Below are positions 10,787 to 20,535 of a stretch of DNA of 64,000 nt, one piece after another; within the stretch, counting starts at the first letter, position 1; the number at the start of each line of letters is the position of its first letter. Under the pieces are notes generated by a model. It did no database searches, was not told the origin of the DNA, and saw only the letters and a list, made by a program, of their open reading frames with translations. This DNA is from Rhodoferax sp. (lineage in GTDB: Bacteria > Pseudomonadota > Gammaproteobacteria > Burkholderiales > Burkholderiaceae_C): assembly GCF_030697375.1 (NCBI RefSeq), contig NZ_JAUYQD010000044.1, forward strand, positions 248,001-312,000, given 5' to 3'. The position numbers were made by a program, and so were the translations under genes.

Positions 10787-11415
10787 GCACCCCGCAGTCC
10801 CCTTTGATCCACCTGATTGACGACGACGAGGCGGTGCGCGCCAGCCTGTCCCTGCTGATTGGCACCGTGGGCCTGCGTGTGCAGACCTGGGCCGACCCGC
10901 AGGCCTTCATGGCCGGGTTCGACCGGGAGGGCATTGGCGCCATCGTGCTCGATGTGCGCATGCCCGGCACCAGTGGACTCACGGTGCTGGACACACTGGT
11001 GGCCCAAGGGGTGGACCAGCCGGTAGTCATGCTCACCGGGCACGGCACGGTGGACATGTGCCGACGCGCTTTCAAGGCCGGGGCCGCCGAGTTCCTGGAA
11101 AAACCGGTCCACGACGAGTTGCTGCTGGAAGCCCTGCAAAACGGGGTGCGCCAGCATGTCAAATCCCGCGAACGCACGCAAATCGACCGCGAGGCCCGGG
11201 CGCGTTACGCCCAGTTGTCCGAGCGGGAACGCGAGGTCCTGGGCCTGATTGTGGCGGGCTTGACCAACAAGGAAATGGGCCGCGCGCTCGGCGTGTCGCC
11301 GCGCACGGTGGAAACCCACCGCGCCAACCTGTTCGCCAAGCTGGAGGCCGAGTCCCTGGCGCAGCTGGTGCGCCAGTACGCCGCCCTGATCGACGAACTT
11401 TCCGCCCCCCGCTAG
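10783..11415 (+). CDS. FixJ/NarL-type response regulator with LuxR HTH
   Basis: 210 residues. The receiver domain has acidic residues in IDDDEA, phospho-acceptor D57 in IVLDVRMPG, T in MLTGHG and K in FLEKPV. The C-terminal LuxR/GerE helix-turn-helix (~150-205) contains LSEREREVLGLIVAGLTNKE and SPRTVETHRANL. It is partner to the kinase upstream (4-bp overlap). Palindromic CTACG-containing sites lie directly downstream of its stop, in front of the HbpS-like gene. Confidence 0.95.
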   Translation: MSTPQSPLIHLIDDDEAVRASLSLLIGTVGLRVQTWADPQAFMAGFDREGIGAIVLDVRMPGTSGLTVLDTLVAQGVDQPVVMLTGHGTVDMCRRAFKAGAAEFLEKPVHDELLLEALQNGVRQHVKSRERTQIDREARARYAQLSEREREVLGLIVAGLTNKEMGRALGVSPRTVETHRANLFAKLEAESLAQLVRQYAALIDELSAPR

Positions 11416-11439
11416 AACAGGCGCCGCCCAGGCGCACTC

Positions 11440-11475
11440 CGTAGTTCTACGCAGGGCCGGGCGCAACCCTACGCA
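11440..11475. promoter_or_regulatory. Candidate response-regulator binding sites
   Basis: Between the regulator and the HbpS-like gene lie CGTAGTTCTACG (11440-11451, a perfect inverted repeat) and CCTACGCATAGG (11468-11479). The heptamer CTACGCA occurs in both and is spaced 22 bp apart, about two helical turns. This fits binding by a dimeric LuxR-type regulator; the assignment is inference. Confidence 0.5.
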
Positions 11476-11555
11476 TAGGCACAAAGCCCCCCGGCTTGTA
11501 GAGTGGGAGCACGGTTGATTGAACCGCTGTGCCCCCCTAAATTCTTAAGAAAACC

Positions 11556-12047
11556 ATGCCCAAACTGCCCCTTGCCTGCGCCCTTGTCCTGGGCTGCGCC
11601 GCCCTCACCGCCAACGCCCAGGCCGTGCGCCTTGAAAAAAACATGTCGCTGGAGCTGGCCAACAAAATGGCCGCGGCCACCGTCGCCGCCTGCAGTGCCG
11701 ACAAATTCAACGTCACGGCCACGGTGGTGGACCGCGCCGGCACGGTGCGTGCGGTGCAGCGCGCCGACCATGCCGGCCCCCACACCCTGGCGGCCAGCCA
11801 GGCCAAGGCCTTCACCGCCGCGTCGGGCAAGAACACCACCTTGGCAATGATGGAAGGTGCGCAGAAAAACCCCGCCGCCGCCAATGTGGCGCTGATTCCC
11901 GGCTACCTGCTGCTCGGCGGTGGTGTGCCCGTGAAGGTGGGCGATGAGGTGATTGGCGCCGTCGGCGTGGGCGGTGCACCCGGCGGCCACCTGGACGAGA
12001 AGTGCGCCCTGGCGGGCATCGCCGCGGTGCAGGACCTGCTCAAATAA
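11556..12047 (+). CDS. Exported GlcG/HbpS-family heme-binding-type protein
   Basis: 163 residues. The signal peptide MPKLPLACALVLGCAALTANA has a likely cleavage after ANA. The mature part has the GlcG/HbpS (DUF336) features: LELANKMAAATVAAC near the start, ATVVDRAGTVRAVQRADHAGP, TAASGKNT, IPGYLLLGGGVPV and GAVGVGGAPGGHLDEKCA. In Streptomyces HbpS is exported, binds heme and modulates the SenS-SenR two-component system. Here the gene directly follows a kinase/regulator pair, which suggests a similar accessory sensor role in the periplasm. Heme ligands cannot be assigned from sequence alone. Confidence 0.85.
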   Translation: MPKLPLACALVLGCAALTANAQAVRLEKNMSLELANKMAAATVAACSADKFNVTATVVDRAGTVRAVQRADHAGPHTLAASQAKAFTAASGKNTTLAMMEGAQKNPAAANVALIPGYLLLGGGVPVKVGDEVIGAVGVGGAPGGHLDEKCALAGIAAVQDLLK

Positions 12048-12081
12048 TTGCCCAGATCCCGCGCGCCAGAGGAGAGCGGCC

Positions 12082-13326
12082 TCAGGCCAGCGTGACCCGC
12101 GCAAATTTGCGTTTACCCACCTGCAGCACGTAGGTCCCGGCCCCCAGCTTGAGGCCTTTGTCGCTGACCACGGCGGAATCCACCCGCACGCCGCCGCCGT
12201 CGATCAGGCGGTTACCCTCGCCGCTCGATGCTGCCAAACCGGCGCTTTTGAGCAAAGCGCCAATCCCGACCGCCGCGCTACCGTCGCCCAAGGCCAGGCT
12301 GATTTCGTCGATCTGGTCAGGCACACCACCTTTGCTGCGGTTGGTGAAATCCTGCTCGGCCGCGTCCGCCGCTTGCGCGCTGTGGAAGCGGGCCGTGATT
12401 TCCTTGGCCAGCGCCACCTTGGCGTCTTTGGGGTTGCGGCCCCCCTCCACTTCGGCCTTGAGCGCAGCAATGGCGGCCTCGCTCTGGAAACTCAGCAAGG
12501 TGTACCACTTCCACATCAGCACGTCGGAAATGCTCAGCACCTTGGCAAACATGGTGTTCGGGTCTTCGCTGATGCCGATGTAGTTGTTCTTGCTCTTGGA
12601 CATCTTCTCGACGCCGTCCAGGCCTTCGAGCAGCGGCATGGTCAGAATGCACTGGGGCTCCTGGCCGTATTCAGCCTGAAGGGTGCGCCCCATCAGCAGG
12701 TTGAACTTCTGGTCGGTGCCGCCCAGCTCCAGGTCGCTGTGCAGCGCCACGCTGTCGTAACCCTGCATCAGCGGGTACAAAAATTCGTGCACGGCAATCG
12801 GCGATCCGGCCTTGAAGCGGTCGTGGAAGTCGTTGCGCTCCATCATGCGGGCCACGGTGTAGCGGCTGGCGAGCTGGATCATGCCGCGCGCGCCCAAGGG
12901 GTCGCTCCATTCGCTGTTGTAGCGAATCTCGGTTTTGGCGGGGTCCAGCACCAGGGAAGCCTGGCGGTAATAGGTCTCGGCGTTGATCTTGATTTGCTCG
13001 GCGGTGAGTGGCGGACGGGTGGTGTTGCGCCCCGACGGGTCCCCAATCATGCTGGTGAAGTCGCCGATCAAAAAGATCACGGTATGCCCCAAGTCCTGCA
13101 ACTGGCGCATTTTGTTCAGAACCACGGTGTGGCCGATATGGATATCAGGCGCCGTGGGGTCCAGCCCCAGTTTGATACGCAGGGGCTTGCCGGTAGCCTC
13201 GGATCGGGCCAGCTTTTTCACCCATTCCTCTTGTGGAATGAGCTCGTCACAGCCACGCAAGGACACGGCCAGCGCCTCGCGGACACGGTCAGTTACAACA
13301 AATTGGGGGCTGGAAGCTTGATTCAT
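12082..13326 (-). CDS. tyrS: Tyrosyl-tRNA synthetase
   Basis: 414 residues, a class I synthetase. HIGH is at 63-66 (DIHIGHT) and KMSKS at 241-245. The C-terminal S4-type RNA-binding part ([13 protein letters not shown] ... [12 protein letters not shown]) is complete. The start is the ATG of MNQASSPQF; an upstream in-frame extension to 13491 would run into the divergent M23 gene leader. The HIGH-motif context [20 protein letters not shown] is of the TyrZ-like type found in many proteobacteria. Confidence 0.97.
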   Translation of the reverse strand: MNQASSPQFVVTDRVREALAVSLRGCDELIPQEEWVKKLARSEATGKPLRIKLGLDPTAPDIHIGHTVVLNKMRQLQDLGHTVIFLIGDFTSMIGDPSGRNTTRPPLTAEQIKINAETYYRQASLVLDPAKTEIRYNSEWSDPLGARGMIQLASRYTVARMMERNDFHDRFKAGSPIAVHEFLYPLMQGYDSVALHSDLELGGTDQKFNLLMGRTLQAEYGQEPQCILTMPLLEGLDGVEKMSKSKNNYIGISEDPNTMFAKVLSISDVLMWKWYTLLSFQSEAAIAALKAEVEGGRNPKDAKVALAKEITARFHSAQAADAAEQDFTNRSKGGVPDQIDEISLALGDGSAAVGIGALLKSAGLAASSGEGNRLIDGGGVRVDSAVVSDKGLKLGAGTYVLQVGKRKFARVTLA

Positions 13327-13482
13327 AAGGGTTTTTCTGGATGCCGGTTTACATGGGGCAGCTATACTGCTGACTCTCTCCTGCGAGGGTTTCGTTGCCA
13401 GCGGCTGGATTTTAGTCGCGCCGCCATCGCAGTTCGGGGGCCTGTGCCCGTTGGCACCGCCCCAGCCTATGGAGTCCCTATT

Positions 13483-14880
13483 TTGATTCACCGATTAACC
13501 CAGTTCGCCGAAGAGTGCTTCACCTTCGCTGCCCAACTCGTCCAACGCCATCCCCAGCGCACCACCGCCCTTGTCACCGCCCTGCTCTTGGGTGGCACGG
13601 GAGCCACCTTTGCGGTCGCCAATTTGGTACCTGACGCGTCCGACCTGCCGGTGCGCACCCTGGTGGAAAACGTGCAGACACTGCCCGTGCAAGCCCAAAC
13701 CGCTGCGGTAGAAGCCCTGGCCCTGCGTTTGTACCGCTCCGACACCACCCGCTCGACCGACACCGCAGAAACCCTGCTCAAGCGATTGGGCGTGTTCGAC
13801 CCGCAGGCGGCTGCATTTTTGCGCTCGGACGCGCAAACGCAGCAGGTCTTGCTGGGCCGCGCCGGACGCAACGTGACGGTGGAAACCAGCGAAAGCAACG
13901 CCTTGCTGTCCTTGAGCGCACGCTGGAGCCCCGAGGATGACGGCATGTTCAAACGTCTGACCGTGGAAAGCACCCCCGCAGGATTTCGCTCGCGGGTAGA
14001 AACCCTGCCCATGATGGCGACTTCACGTTTGGCCAGCGGCACCATCAAATCTTCCTTGTTTGCCGCCACCGACGATGCGCGCATTCCCGACACCATTGCC
14101 ACCCAACTGGCGGAAATCTTCTCGGGGGACATTGACTTCCACCGGGCTTTGCGCAAAGGCGACCGTTTTTCAGTGGTGTATGAAACCCTGGAAGGGGATG
14201 GCGAACCCATGCGCGCCGGGCGGGTGCTGAGTGCCGAGTTCATCAACGCTGGCAAAACCCACCAAGCCATGTGGTTCCAGGAGCCCGCAACAACGGCCAG
14301 CTCCGTCGCAAGCTCCACCGCCACCCATTCCCTCACCAAGGGCGGGTATTACACGCTGGCGGGCCAAAGCCTGCACCGCGCCTTCCTCGCCTCGCCCATG
14401 GAGTTCTCGCGTATCACCAGCGGCTTCAAAATGCGCTTTCATCCCATCTTGCAGACCTGGCGTGCCCATAACGGCGTGGACTATGCCGCGCCCACCGGCA
14501 CACCGATACGGAGCGTGGGTGAAGGGGTGGTGGATTTTGCCGGGGTGCAAGGCGGCTACGGCAACATCGTCATGGTCAAACACAACAACAGCGACACCAC
14601 GGTGTACGCCCACCTGAGCCGCATCAACGTCAAGCGTGGTGAGCATGTCAGCCAGGGCCAGCATATCGGCGCCGTGGGCTCCACAGGCTGGGCCACCGGC
14701 CCCCATTTGCATTTCGAGTTCCGCATCAACGGCGTATTCCGCGACCCGCTGACAGTGGCCAGCCGAAACACAACCATACCGGTATCGGCCTCGGCCAAAC
14801 CTCTGTTTGACAAAGCCGCCTCGCAGGTGCGCTCGCAACTGGCCGCGGCAGCACAAACGCAACTCGGCACCGCGCAATAG
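13483..14880 (+). CDS. Membrane-anchored M23 peptidoglycan metallopeptidase
   Basis: About 465 residues from a TTG start (13483) preceded by GGAG. A far longer open frame extends upstream but is antisense to tyrS. A single transmembrane segment near residues 25-45 ([19 protein letters not shown]) anchors the protein in the inner membrane. A coiled/linker region follows, then the LytM/M23 domain with zinc ligands H329 and D333 in HNGVD, H in YAHLS, and HLHFEF (H408, H410). It is a probable endopeptidase that cleaves peptidoglycan cross-links. anmK follows after 23 bp, linking it to cell-wall turnover and recycling. Confidence 0.93.
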   Translation: MIHRLTQFAEECFTFAAQLVQRHPQRTTALVTALLLGGTGATFAVANLVPDASDLPVRTLVENVQTLPVQAQTAAVEALALRLYRSDTTRSTDTAETLLKRLGVFDPQAAAFLRSDAQTQQVLLGRAGRNVTVETSESNALLSLSARWSPEDDGMFKRLTVESTPAGFRSRVETLPMMATSRLASGTIKSSLFAATDDARIPDTIATQLAEIFSGDIDFHRALRKGDRFSVVYETLEGDGEPMRAGRVLSAEFINAGKTHQAMWFQEPATTASSVASSTATHSLTKGGYYTLAGQSLHRAFLASPMEFSRITSGFKMRFHPILQTWRAHNGVDYAAPTGTPIRSVGEGVVDFAGVQGGYGNIVMVKHNNSDTTVYAHLSRINVKRGEHVSQGQHIGAVGSTGWATGPHLHFEFRINGVFRDPLTVASRNTTIPVSASAKPLFDKAASQVRSQLAAAAQTQLGTAQ

Positions 14881-14903
14881 GCTTTTTGCGGAGCCATAGG
14901 GCC

Positions 14904-16019
14904 TTGTCCGAGTTGTACCTAGGCCTGATGTCCGGCACCTCGCTGGACGGGGTCGATGCGGTGCTGGCCGACTTTTCCGGCCCGCGTCCCCGCGTGTTGG
15001 GGCATTGCAGCGCACCCCTGCCACCGGCGCTGAAAAGCGAACTGCTGGCGCTGAACAGCCCCACCCACAACGAATTGCACCGCGCCGCGCTGGCCGCCAA
15101 TGGGCTGGTCCGTGTCTATGCCGCGCAGGTGCACACCCTGTTGGCACAATGCCAGGTGCCCGCCTCTGCGGTGCGGGCCATTGGTGCCCATGGCCAAACC
15201 GTGCGCCACCAGCCTCAGGAGTTTGATGGCACGGGTTATACGCTGCAACTCAACCAACCAGCCTTGTTGGCCGAACTTTGCGGTATTGACGTAGTGGCCG
15301 ATTTCCGCAGCCGGGATGTCGCCGCCGGAGGCCAAGGCGCCCCGCTGGTGCCGCCCTTCCACCAGGCTTTTTTTGCGCAAGGACCACGGACACTGGCGGT
15401 GCTGAACATCGGTGGCATCTCCAACATCACCATCGTGCATCCGCAGGCCCCTGAACGGGTGAGTGGTTATGACTGCGGCCCGGGCAATGCCTTGATGGAC
15501 GCCTGGTGCCACACCCACACCGGAGCGCCGTTTGACGATGGGGGACGCTGGGCCGCGCAGGGCACGGTGCATGCAGGTTTATTGGCCTGCCTACGGGATG
15601 AGCCTTTTTTTTCCAAAGCCCCCCCCAAAAGCACCGGGCGGGATTTGTTCAATGCCCCTTGGTTACAGACCAAGCTGGCGCACTGGAACACTTTGCCACC
15701 CCAGGACGTACAAGCCACCTTGACGGAGTTCACCGCTCAGGTGTGTGCTGACAGTGTGGTGGCCTCGGCCCCTGGCTGTGAGGCCTTGATTGTGTGCGGA
15801 GGTGGCGCGCTCAATGCGCATTTGATGGACAGGATACAAGCCGCCTTGCCGGGCTGCCGGGTGGCGTCTTCGGAGCAGTATGGCTTGCCCCCCTTGCAGG
15901 TCGAGGCGACCGCATTTGCCTGGCTGGCCCGCCAAGCGGTGAAACGTATCCCCGCCAGCGTCACCAACGTCACGGGCGCCCGTGGCGCCCGCATTCTTGG
16001 TGCAATCTACCCCGCCTGA
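14904..16019 (+). CDS. anmK: Anhydro-N-acetylmuramic acid kinase
   Basis: About 371 residues. It phosphorylates and opens 1,6-anhydro-MurNAc in the cell-wall recycling pathway. The phosphate-binding motif LMSGTSLDGVDAVL lies at the very start; also present are GAHGQTVRHQP, NIGGISNIT and DCGPGNALMDAW. The TTG at 14904 is 10 nt after GGAG and is preferred; a TTG at 14886 is an alternative. It sits directly downstream of the M23 peptidase. Confidence 0.95.
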   Translation: MSELYLGLMSGTSLDGVDAVLADFSGPRPRVLGHCSAPLPPALKSELLALNSPTHNELHRAALAANGLVRVYAAQVHTLLAQCQVPASAVRAIGAHGQTVRHQPQEFDGTGYTLQLNQPALLAELCGIDVVADFRSRDVAAGGQGAPLVPPFHQAFFAQGPRTLAVLNIGGISNITIVHPQAPERVSGYDCGPGNALMDAWCHTHTGAPFDDGGRWAAQGTVHAGLLACLRDEPFFSKAPPKSTGRDLFNAPWLQTKLAHWNTLPPQDVQATLTEFTAQVCADSVVASAPGCEALIVCGGGALNAHLMDRIQAALPGCRVASSEQYGLPPLQVEATAFAWLARQAVKRIPASVTNVTGARGARILGAIYPA

Positions 16020-16050
16020 TCACAAACGGGTGGGGGGGATTAGCGCGGAA

Positions 16051-16413
16051 TCAGGAGAACGACGAGCCGCAACCACAGGTGGTGGTTGCATTGGGGTTTT
16101 TGATCACGAACTGGGCGCCTTGCAGGTCTTCCTTGTAATCAATTTCCGCGCCCACCAGATACTGGTAGCTCATGGCATCAATCAGCAAAGACACCCCATT
16201 TTTGGTCATGGTGGTGTCGTCTTCGTTCGTGATCTCGTCGAAGGTGAATCCGTACTGGAAGCCGGAACAGCCACCGCCTTGCACGAACACACGCAGTTTG
16301 AGATCTGGATTGCCTTCTTCCGCAATCAAATCCGCCACTTTGGCTGCCGCGCTGTCGGTGAACAGGATCGGGCTGGGCATTTCGGTCTGAATGTTTTCGG
16401 CTACGGCACTCAT
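16051..16413 (-). CDS. erpA: Iron-sulfur cluster insertion protein ErpA
   Basis: 120 residues, A-type Fe-S carrier. Three conserved cysteines: one in [11 protein letters not shown] and two in the C-terminal [15 protein letters not shown] sequence precedes the ATG. It converges with anmK. Gene order and the acidic N-terminal extension fit ErpA rather than IscA. Confidence 0.96.
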   Translation of the reverse strand: MSAVAENIQTEMPSPILFTDSAAAKVADLIAEEGNPDLKLRVFVQGGGCSGFQYGFTFDEITNEDDTTMTKNGVSLLIDAMSYQYLVGAEIDYKEDLQGAQFVIKNPNATTTCGCGSSFS

Positions 16414-16475
16414 GGGTGACTCCGGTCAAATAAAAAATATACTAAATACTACAGCAATTTGCTCGGGAACTCTTC

Positions 16476-16874
16476 TTACTGGTTATTTGCCGCTAGTTTC
16501 AGTGTGGGCTTTTCTTCCCCCGCCAAAATCGGACGTAATTGGCCCGTAATGAGCGCGCCCTGGTGCATCTCCAGCGCGGCATAGTGCACATCGCCTTCGA
16601 TCCGCGCCTTGGGCTGCAACTCCAGCATCAGGCGAGCATTCACGGGGCCTTTGACGGCGCCATTGATGATGATGTGGTCTGCAGAGATCTCCCCGGTCAC
16701 CTCGGCGGACTCGGAAATGACCAGAATGCTGGCCATTGCATCGTTGGCGTACACGTTCCCAACGATTTGCCCATCGACGCGTAATCCATCCGTGAAAGAA
16801 ATATTGCCACTGATCTGGCTGCCTTCGGCGATCAGGCTTTTGATGGGGGGCTGCTTCTTCTTGTTGAACATCAT
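16476..16874 (-). CDS. Bactofilin (polymer-forming cytoskeletal protein)
   Basis: 132 residues. A central bactofilin beta-helix domain with repeated hydrophobic/glycine turns (ISGNISFTDGLRVDGQIVGNV ... GEISADHIIINGAVKGPV), flanked by short disordered tails. Bactofilins polymerise without nucleotide and help localise cell-wall enzymes. Two ATG codons are adjacent (16874 and 16871); AAGG spacing favours the second. It lies 16 bp downstream of the coiled-coil membrane protein gene, so the two are probably co-transcribed. Confidence 0.94.
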   Translation of the reverse strand: MMFNKKKQPPIKSLIAEGSQISGNISFTDGLRVDGQIVGNVYANDAMASILVISESAEVTGEISADHIIINGAVKGPVNARLMLELQPKARIEGDVHYAALEMHQGALITGQLRPILAGEEKPTLKLAANNQ

Positions 16875-16890
16875 GAACCTTGTAAAGAAT

Positions 16891-17619
16891 CTATAACTTC
16901 ACGGACTGTGTTGCCCGGGTGTTCGTGCCATCCAGAACTTTGGCGGTAACCCCTTTGACAAGCACCTGCGCAGGCAACTCAAACTCGCCCGCCAAGCGGG
17001 CGTACTGGCGAATCTTCAGCGCCTGAGGCCCGCCAGCCAAGGATGCCGTCCATGGCCTGCCATCCATCAGGCCCGTGAAGGTCACCTCCAGCCGCCCATT
17101 GAACTCTGCCGCATTCTTGTTGGCCTGAATCACCAGCACCTGCCATTTTACCTTGGTGCCATTTTGCAACTCGGCCTGCAAACCGCGAATGGCCACACCG
17201 TCAACACCCGAAGCGGGGATCAGCTTTTCAAAAAAACCCAGATCATCGCGCAAGGAGCGATTGTCTTCTTCCAGTTGTTTGGCTTGTGCCAACAAACGTT
17301 CGTGGGAGGCTTTTTCGGTGGTGACAAGTGTGCCGGCGGTATTGGCAATGGACTGCGCCTTGTCCCGGTCTTCCTTGGTGCTGGCCAGCTCCACGCGCAA
17401 CTCCATCACTTCGGAGCGCAGGCGCAACAATTCTTCCTTGGACCCCTTCTCCAGGCCCGCAATGTCTTTGCCGAACTCAAAAGCCCACAAGCCGATAGCA
17501 GCACAAAAGCCCAACACGATGGCCAAAAGCGCCCAGCGAAACGGCCAGGGCAAGGCGCTGTGCACGGACATGCGCGGCGCACTGATGGTCAGGCGGCGCC
17601 TTAAGAGACGTAATCGCAC
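16891..17619 (-). CDS. Coiled-coil inner-membrane protein (DUF6776-like)
   Basis: About 242 residues from a GTG start with an excellent GGAGG 7 nt upstream. A cytoplasmic basic N-terminus, one transmembrane helix (WALLAIVLGFCAAIGLWAF), a long coiled coil (~residues 60-135, rich in E, L, K) and a C-terminal beta-rich domain. No enzyme motif is seen. Gene pairing with a bactofilin suggests a membrane partner for it. The family name is from memory and is less certain than the topology. Confidence 0.8.
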   Translation of the reverse strand: MRLRLLRRRLTISAPRMSVHSALPWPFRWALLAIVLGFCAAIGLWAFEFGKDIAGLEKGSKEELLRLRSEVMELRVELASTKEDRDKAQSIANTAGTLVTTEKASHERLLAQAKQLEEDNRSLRDDLGFFEKLIPASGVDGVAIRGLQAELQNGTKVKWQVLVIQANKNAAEFNGRLEVTFTGLMDGRPWTASLAGGPQALKIRQYARLAGEFELPAQVLVKGVTAKVLDGTNTRATQSVKL

Positions 17620-17631
17620 AGGGTACCCTCC

Positions 17632-17666
17632 AAAAACAAAGCCGCCCCAAGCAATGCCGGGGCGGC
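17632..17666 (-). terminator. Rho-independent terminator after rplM-rpsI
   Basis: On the minus strand, GGCCGCCCC and GGGGCGGC pair around a 10-nt loop and are followed by TTTGTTTTTGG. It lies 24 bp past the rpsI stop and just before the Shine-Dalgarno sequence of the next gene. Confidence 0.85.
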
Positions 17667-17689
17667 CTTGTATCGATCCATAAAGCGGT

Positions 17690-18082
17690 TTAACGCTTGC
17701 TGAACTGCTTGCGACGGCGAGCGCCGTGGAAGCCAACTTTCTTACGTTCCACTTCACGCGCATCACGCGTGACGAAACCAGCTTTGCTCAACTCGGACTT
17801 GAGTGTTGCATCGTAGTCAATCAGGGCACGGGTGATACCGTGGCGCACAGCGCCCGCCTGGCCGGACTCACCGCCGCCTGCGACGTTGACCATGATGTCA
17901 AACGTTTCAGCGTGGTTCGTCAAGAACAGGGGTTGCTTGCAAATCATGATGGAAGTGCCACGGCCAAAAAACTTGGCGATGTCTTTACCATTGATCACGA
18001 TCTGGCCGGAGCCTTTTTTCAGGAATACACGGGCAACGCTGGATTTGCGACGGCCGGTACCATTGTTCCATTCACCGATCAT
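17690..18082 (-). CDS. rpsI: 30S ribosomal protein S9
   Basis: 130 residues. Starts [20 protein letters not shown]; ends with the basic tail [10 protein letters not shown] that reaches the ribosomal P site. The start overlaps the rplM stop by 4 bp (ATGA), the conserved rplM-rpsI arrangement. Confidence 0.99.
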   Translation of the reverse strand: MIGEWNNGTGRRKSSVARVFLKKGSGQIVINGKDIAKFFGRGTSIMICKQPLFLTNHAETFDIMVNVAGGGESGQAGAVRHGITRALIDYDATLKSELSKAGFVTRDAREVERKKVGFHGARRRKQFSKR

Positions 18083-18549
18083 ACGGCTGCCTCTCTCTTC
18101 ACTGCGTTGGCAGAAATGCCTGCGATATCCAAGACTTTGGGCTGCTGGGCGGTATGGGGATGCTCAGCACCACCGTACACCTTGAGCTTCTTGATCATGG
18201 CGTAGCCCAGGGGACCCTTGGGCAGCATGCCCTTGACGGCTTTTTCCAAAGCACGGCCAGGGAAGCGGGACTGCATGTCACGGAAGTTGATGGCGGAAAT
18301 GCCACCGGGGTAGCCGGAGTGGCTGTAATACACCTTGTCAATGGGCTTGGCACCGGTCACACGGAGCTTGGCTGCATTGATGATGACGATGAAGTCACCG
18401 GTATCGACGTGAGGCGTGTAAATGGCCTTGTGTTTGCCGCGCAAACGGAGAGCAACTTCGCTGGCTACTCGTCCGAGGACCTTGTCGGTCGCGTCAATCA
18501 CAAACCACTCGTGCACGACCTCAGCGGGTTTTGCGCTGAAAGTAGACAT
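18079..18549 (-). CDS. rplM: 50S ribosomal protein L13
   Basis: 156 residues, slightly longer than the usual ~142 because of a longer C-terminus. Typical blocks: [51 protein letters not shown] and VYGGAEHPH. First gene of the rplM-rpsI operon. Confidence 0.99.
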   Translation of the reverse strand: MSTFSAKPAEVVHEWFVIDATDKVLGRVASEVALRLRGKHKAIYTPHVDTGDFIVIINAAKLRVTGAKPIDKVYYSHSGYPGGISAINFRDMQSRFPGRALEKAVKGMLPKGPLGYAMIKKLKVYGGAEHPHTAQQPKVLDIAGISANAVKREAAV

Positions 18550-18744
18550 GAGATTTTTCTTTAAAAAGAAGGTTTGCCGGGCTCTTTTCCACGGTCGGCG
18601 TTCCTCTGATGGGAATCTCTTAGGTGGGGGTTCTAGCTTCGCCGCGGAGCCACAAAAGCGCTGCGAAGCCCGCCATTATACAAAGTCCCAAGGATTTTGC
18701 CAAATTTTTGCGCAAATCACCGTGGCAGGTTACCATTCCCGCCT

Positions 18745-19635
18745 ATGTTCAGTTACCGACACGCATTCCACGCAGGCAACCATGCCGATGTTCTCAAACA
18801 CACGGTTTTGCTCGCCGTTTTACGGCATTTGGCCCTCAAAGACACAGCTTTGACGGTGTTTGACACCCATGCGGGTGCCGGGCTGTACCGTCTGGACGGC
18901 GACTATGCGCAAACCAGCGCCGAAGCCGCTGATGGATTTATCAAACTCAGCACCAGCACCTTGAAGGAGCCACTGGCACCTATTTTGCAGGACTACCTGG
19001 ACATGGTGGCCAGCTTCAATGCCAAGGGGCAGTGGAAGGTCTATCCGGGCTCACCCTTCATCATTCAGCGCCTACTGCAGGGGCGCGACAAGCTCAAGCT
19101 GTTTGAGCTGCACCCCACCGACTCCAAAACTCTGAGCGCCAATATCGCCCAACTGGAAGTGGGTCGGCAGGTGGCGATTCTGCGGGAAGATGGTTTTGAA
19201 GGGATCAAGAAATTTTTACCCCCACCAGCCCGGCGCGCGCTGGTGCTGTGCGACCCCAGCTACGAAATCAAGAACGACTACGCCCGGGTTCCCGCCATGG
19301 TGGCGGACTCCCTGCAACGCTTCGCAACCGGCACCTATGCCGTCTGGTACCCCATCATTCCCCGCCCGGAAGCGCACGACCTGCCTAAAAAACTGAAAAC
19401 GCTGGCCAACAAGGCGGGAAAAAGTTGGTTGAACACCACTTTGACCGTGAAGTCCAGCAAGTTGCTGCAAGACAAGGACGGCGAAGTGGTGCGCCCAGGG
19501 CTCCCGTCCAGCGGCATGTTCCTGATCAACCCGCCCCACACGCTGAAAGCGGCGCTGCAACTGGCGCTGCCGCAAATGGTGGCCCTGCTCAAGCAGGACC
19601 AACACGCCACGTTTTCACTGGAGTCGGGGGGCTAG
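18745..19635 (+). CDS. rlmJ: 23S rRNA (adenine2030-N6)-methyltransferase RlmJ
   Basis: About 296 residues. Starts MFSYRHAFHAGNHADVLKH, the typical RlmJ N-terminus. SAM-binding region FDTHAGAGLY and the catalytic CDPSYE (DPPY-type) motif are present. It modifies A2030 of 23S rRNA. It ends 21 bp inside the 3' end of the convergent metF. The ATG at 18745 is preferred over an upstream ATG that gives a non-homologous extension. Confidence 0.95.
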   Translation: MFSYRHAFHAGNHADVLKHTVLLAVLRHLALKDTALTVFDTHAGAGLYRLDGDYAQTSAEAADGFIKLSTSTLKEPLAPILQDYLDMVASFNAKGQWKVYPGSPFIIQRLLQGRDKLKLFELHPTDSKTLSANIAQLEVGRQVAILREDGFEGIKKFLPPPARRALVLCDPSYEIKNDYARVPAMVADSLQRFATGTYAVWYPIIPRPEAHDLPKKLKTLANKAGKSWLNTTLTVKSSKLLQDKDGEVVRPGLPSSGMFLINPPHTLKAALQLALPQMVALLKQDQHATFSLESGG

Positions 19636-20469
19636 TCCCAAACGGTCACACAGCGCCAGGGTGGCAACACTCTGGTTCATGGTGTAGAAATGCAGCGCAG
19701 GGGCGCCACCGGCGCGCAACTGTTCACACAGGTCGGTGACCACATCCAGGCCGAAGGATTTGATGGACGCCACATCGTCGCCAAAACTTTGCAGCCGCAG
19801 ACGAATCCAGCGCGGAATTTCGGCACCACTGGCATCGGAAAAGCGCATCAACTGGGTGGAACTGGTGATGGGCATGATGCCGGGCACCACAGGCACATCC
19901 AACCCCAGGGCATCCACGTCTTCCACGAACCTGAAATAGGCGTCGGCGTTGTAAAAATACTGGGTGATGGCGGAATTGGCGCCAGCGCGCACCTTGGCGG
20001 CGAACGCCTGCAAATCACTGGCGGGCGATTTGGCCTGCGGATGGATCTCCGGGTAGGCGGCCACTTCAATGAAAAAATCGTTCCCGGTTTCGGCACGGAT
20101 GAAGGCCACCAGGTCGCTGGCGTAATGGAATTCTCCCCCCATGCCATAACCGCTGGGCAGATCCCCACGCAATGCCACCAGGCGTTTGACACCCATGGCC
20201 TTGAGCGCCGCCAACTGCGCACGCACGGTGGCTTTGGTGGCCCCCACGCAGGAAAAATGCGAAGCGGCGTTCACACCTTCAGCCAGAATATCGCGCACCG
20301 TATTGAAGGTTCCCTCCTGGGTGGAGCCTCCTGCGCCAAAGGTTACGGAGCAGAACTCGGGCTGCATGCCATACAACTGCTGGCGCACCAGCCGCAGCTT
20401 GTCTGCCCCCTCGGGGGTCTTGGGGGGGAAAAACTCCAGACTGACGGGAATTCGAGATGACTCAGCCAT
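19615..20469 (-). CDS. metF: 5,10-methylenetetrahydrofolate reductase
   Basis: About 284 residues. It reduces methylene-THF to methyl-THF, the methyl donor for homocysteine methylation. Key blocks: SLEFFPPKTPEG, VTFGAGGST, ALRGDLPSG and VPGIMPI. The ATG at 20469 gives a canonical N-terminus; a TTG nine codons upstream is an alternative. Last gene of the ahcY-tlyA-metF group, 66 bp after tlyA, so likely under the same riboswitch. Confidence 0.97.
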   Translation of the reverse strand: MAESSRIPVSLEFFPPKTPEGADKLRLVRQQLYGMQPEFCSVTFGAGGSTQEGTFNTVRDILAEGVNAASHFSCVGATKATVRAQLAALKAMGVKRLVALRGDLPSGYGMGGEFHYASDLVAFIRAETGNDFFIEVAAYPEIHPQAKSPASDLQAFAAKVRAGANSAITQYFYNADAYFRFVEDVDALGLDVPVVPGIMPITSSTQLMRFSDASGAEIPRWIRLRLQSFGDDVASIKSFGLDVVTDLCEQLRAGGAPALHFYTMNQSVATLALCDRLGLAPRLQ

Positions 20470-20535
20470 AGGGGCTTTCAAAAGTGTGGGGGACAACGCT
20501 GGCGGACAAGCCGGCGCGCGCAGTCCCGCAAGGTT

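Noticed and set aside
11953..13482. Long N-terminal extension of the M23 peptidase
   Set aside because: It overlaps the end of the HbpS-like gene and all of tyrS on the other strand; the TTG at 13483 with GGAG gives a normal anchored peptidase.
18550..18744. Possible ribosomal-protein leader structure before rplM
   Set aside because: No pairing that I could match to a known L13 leader.
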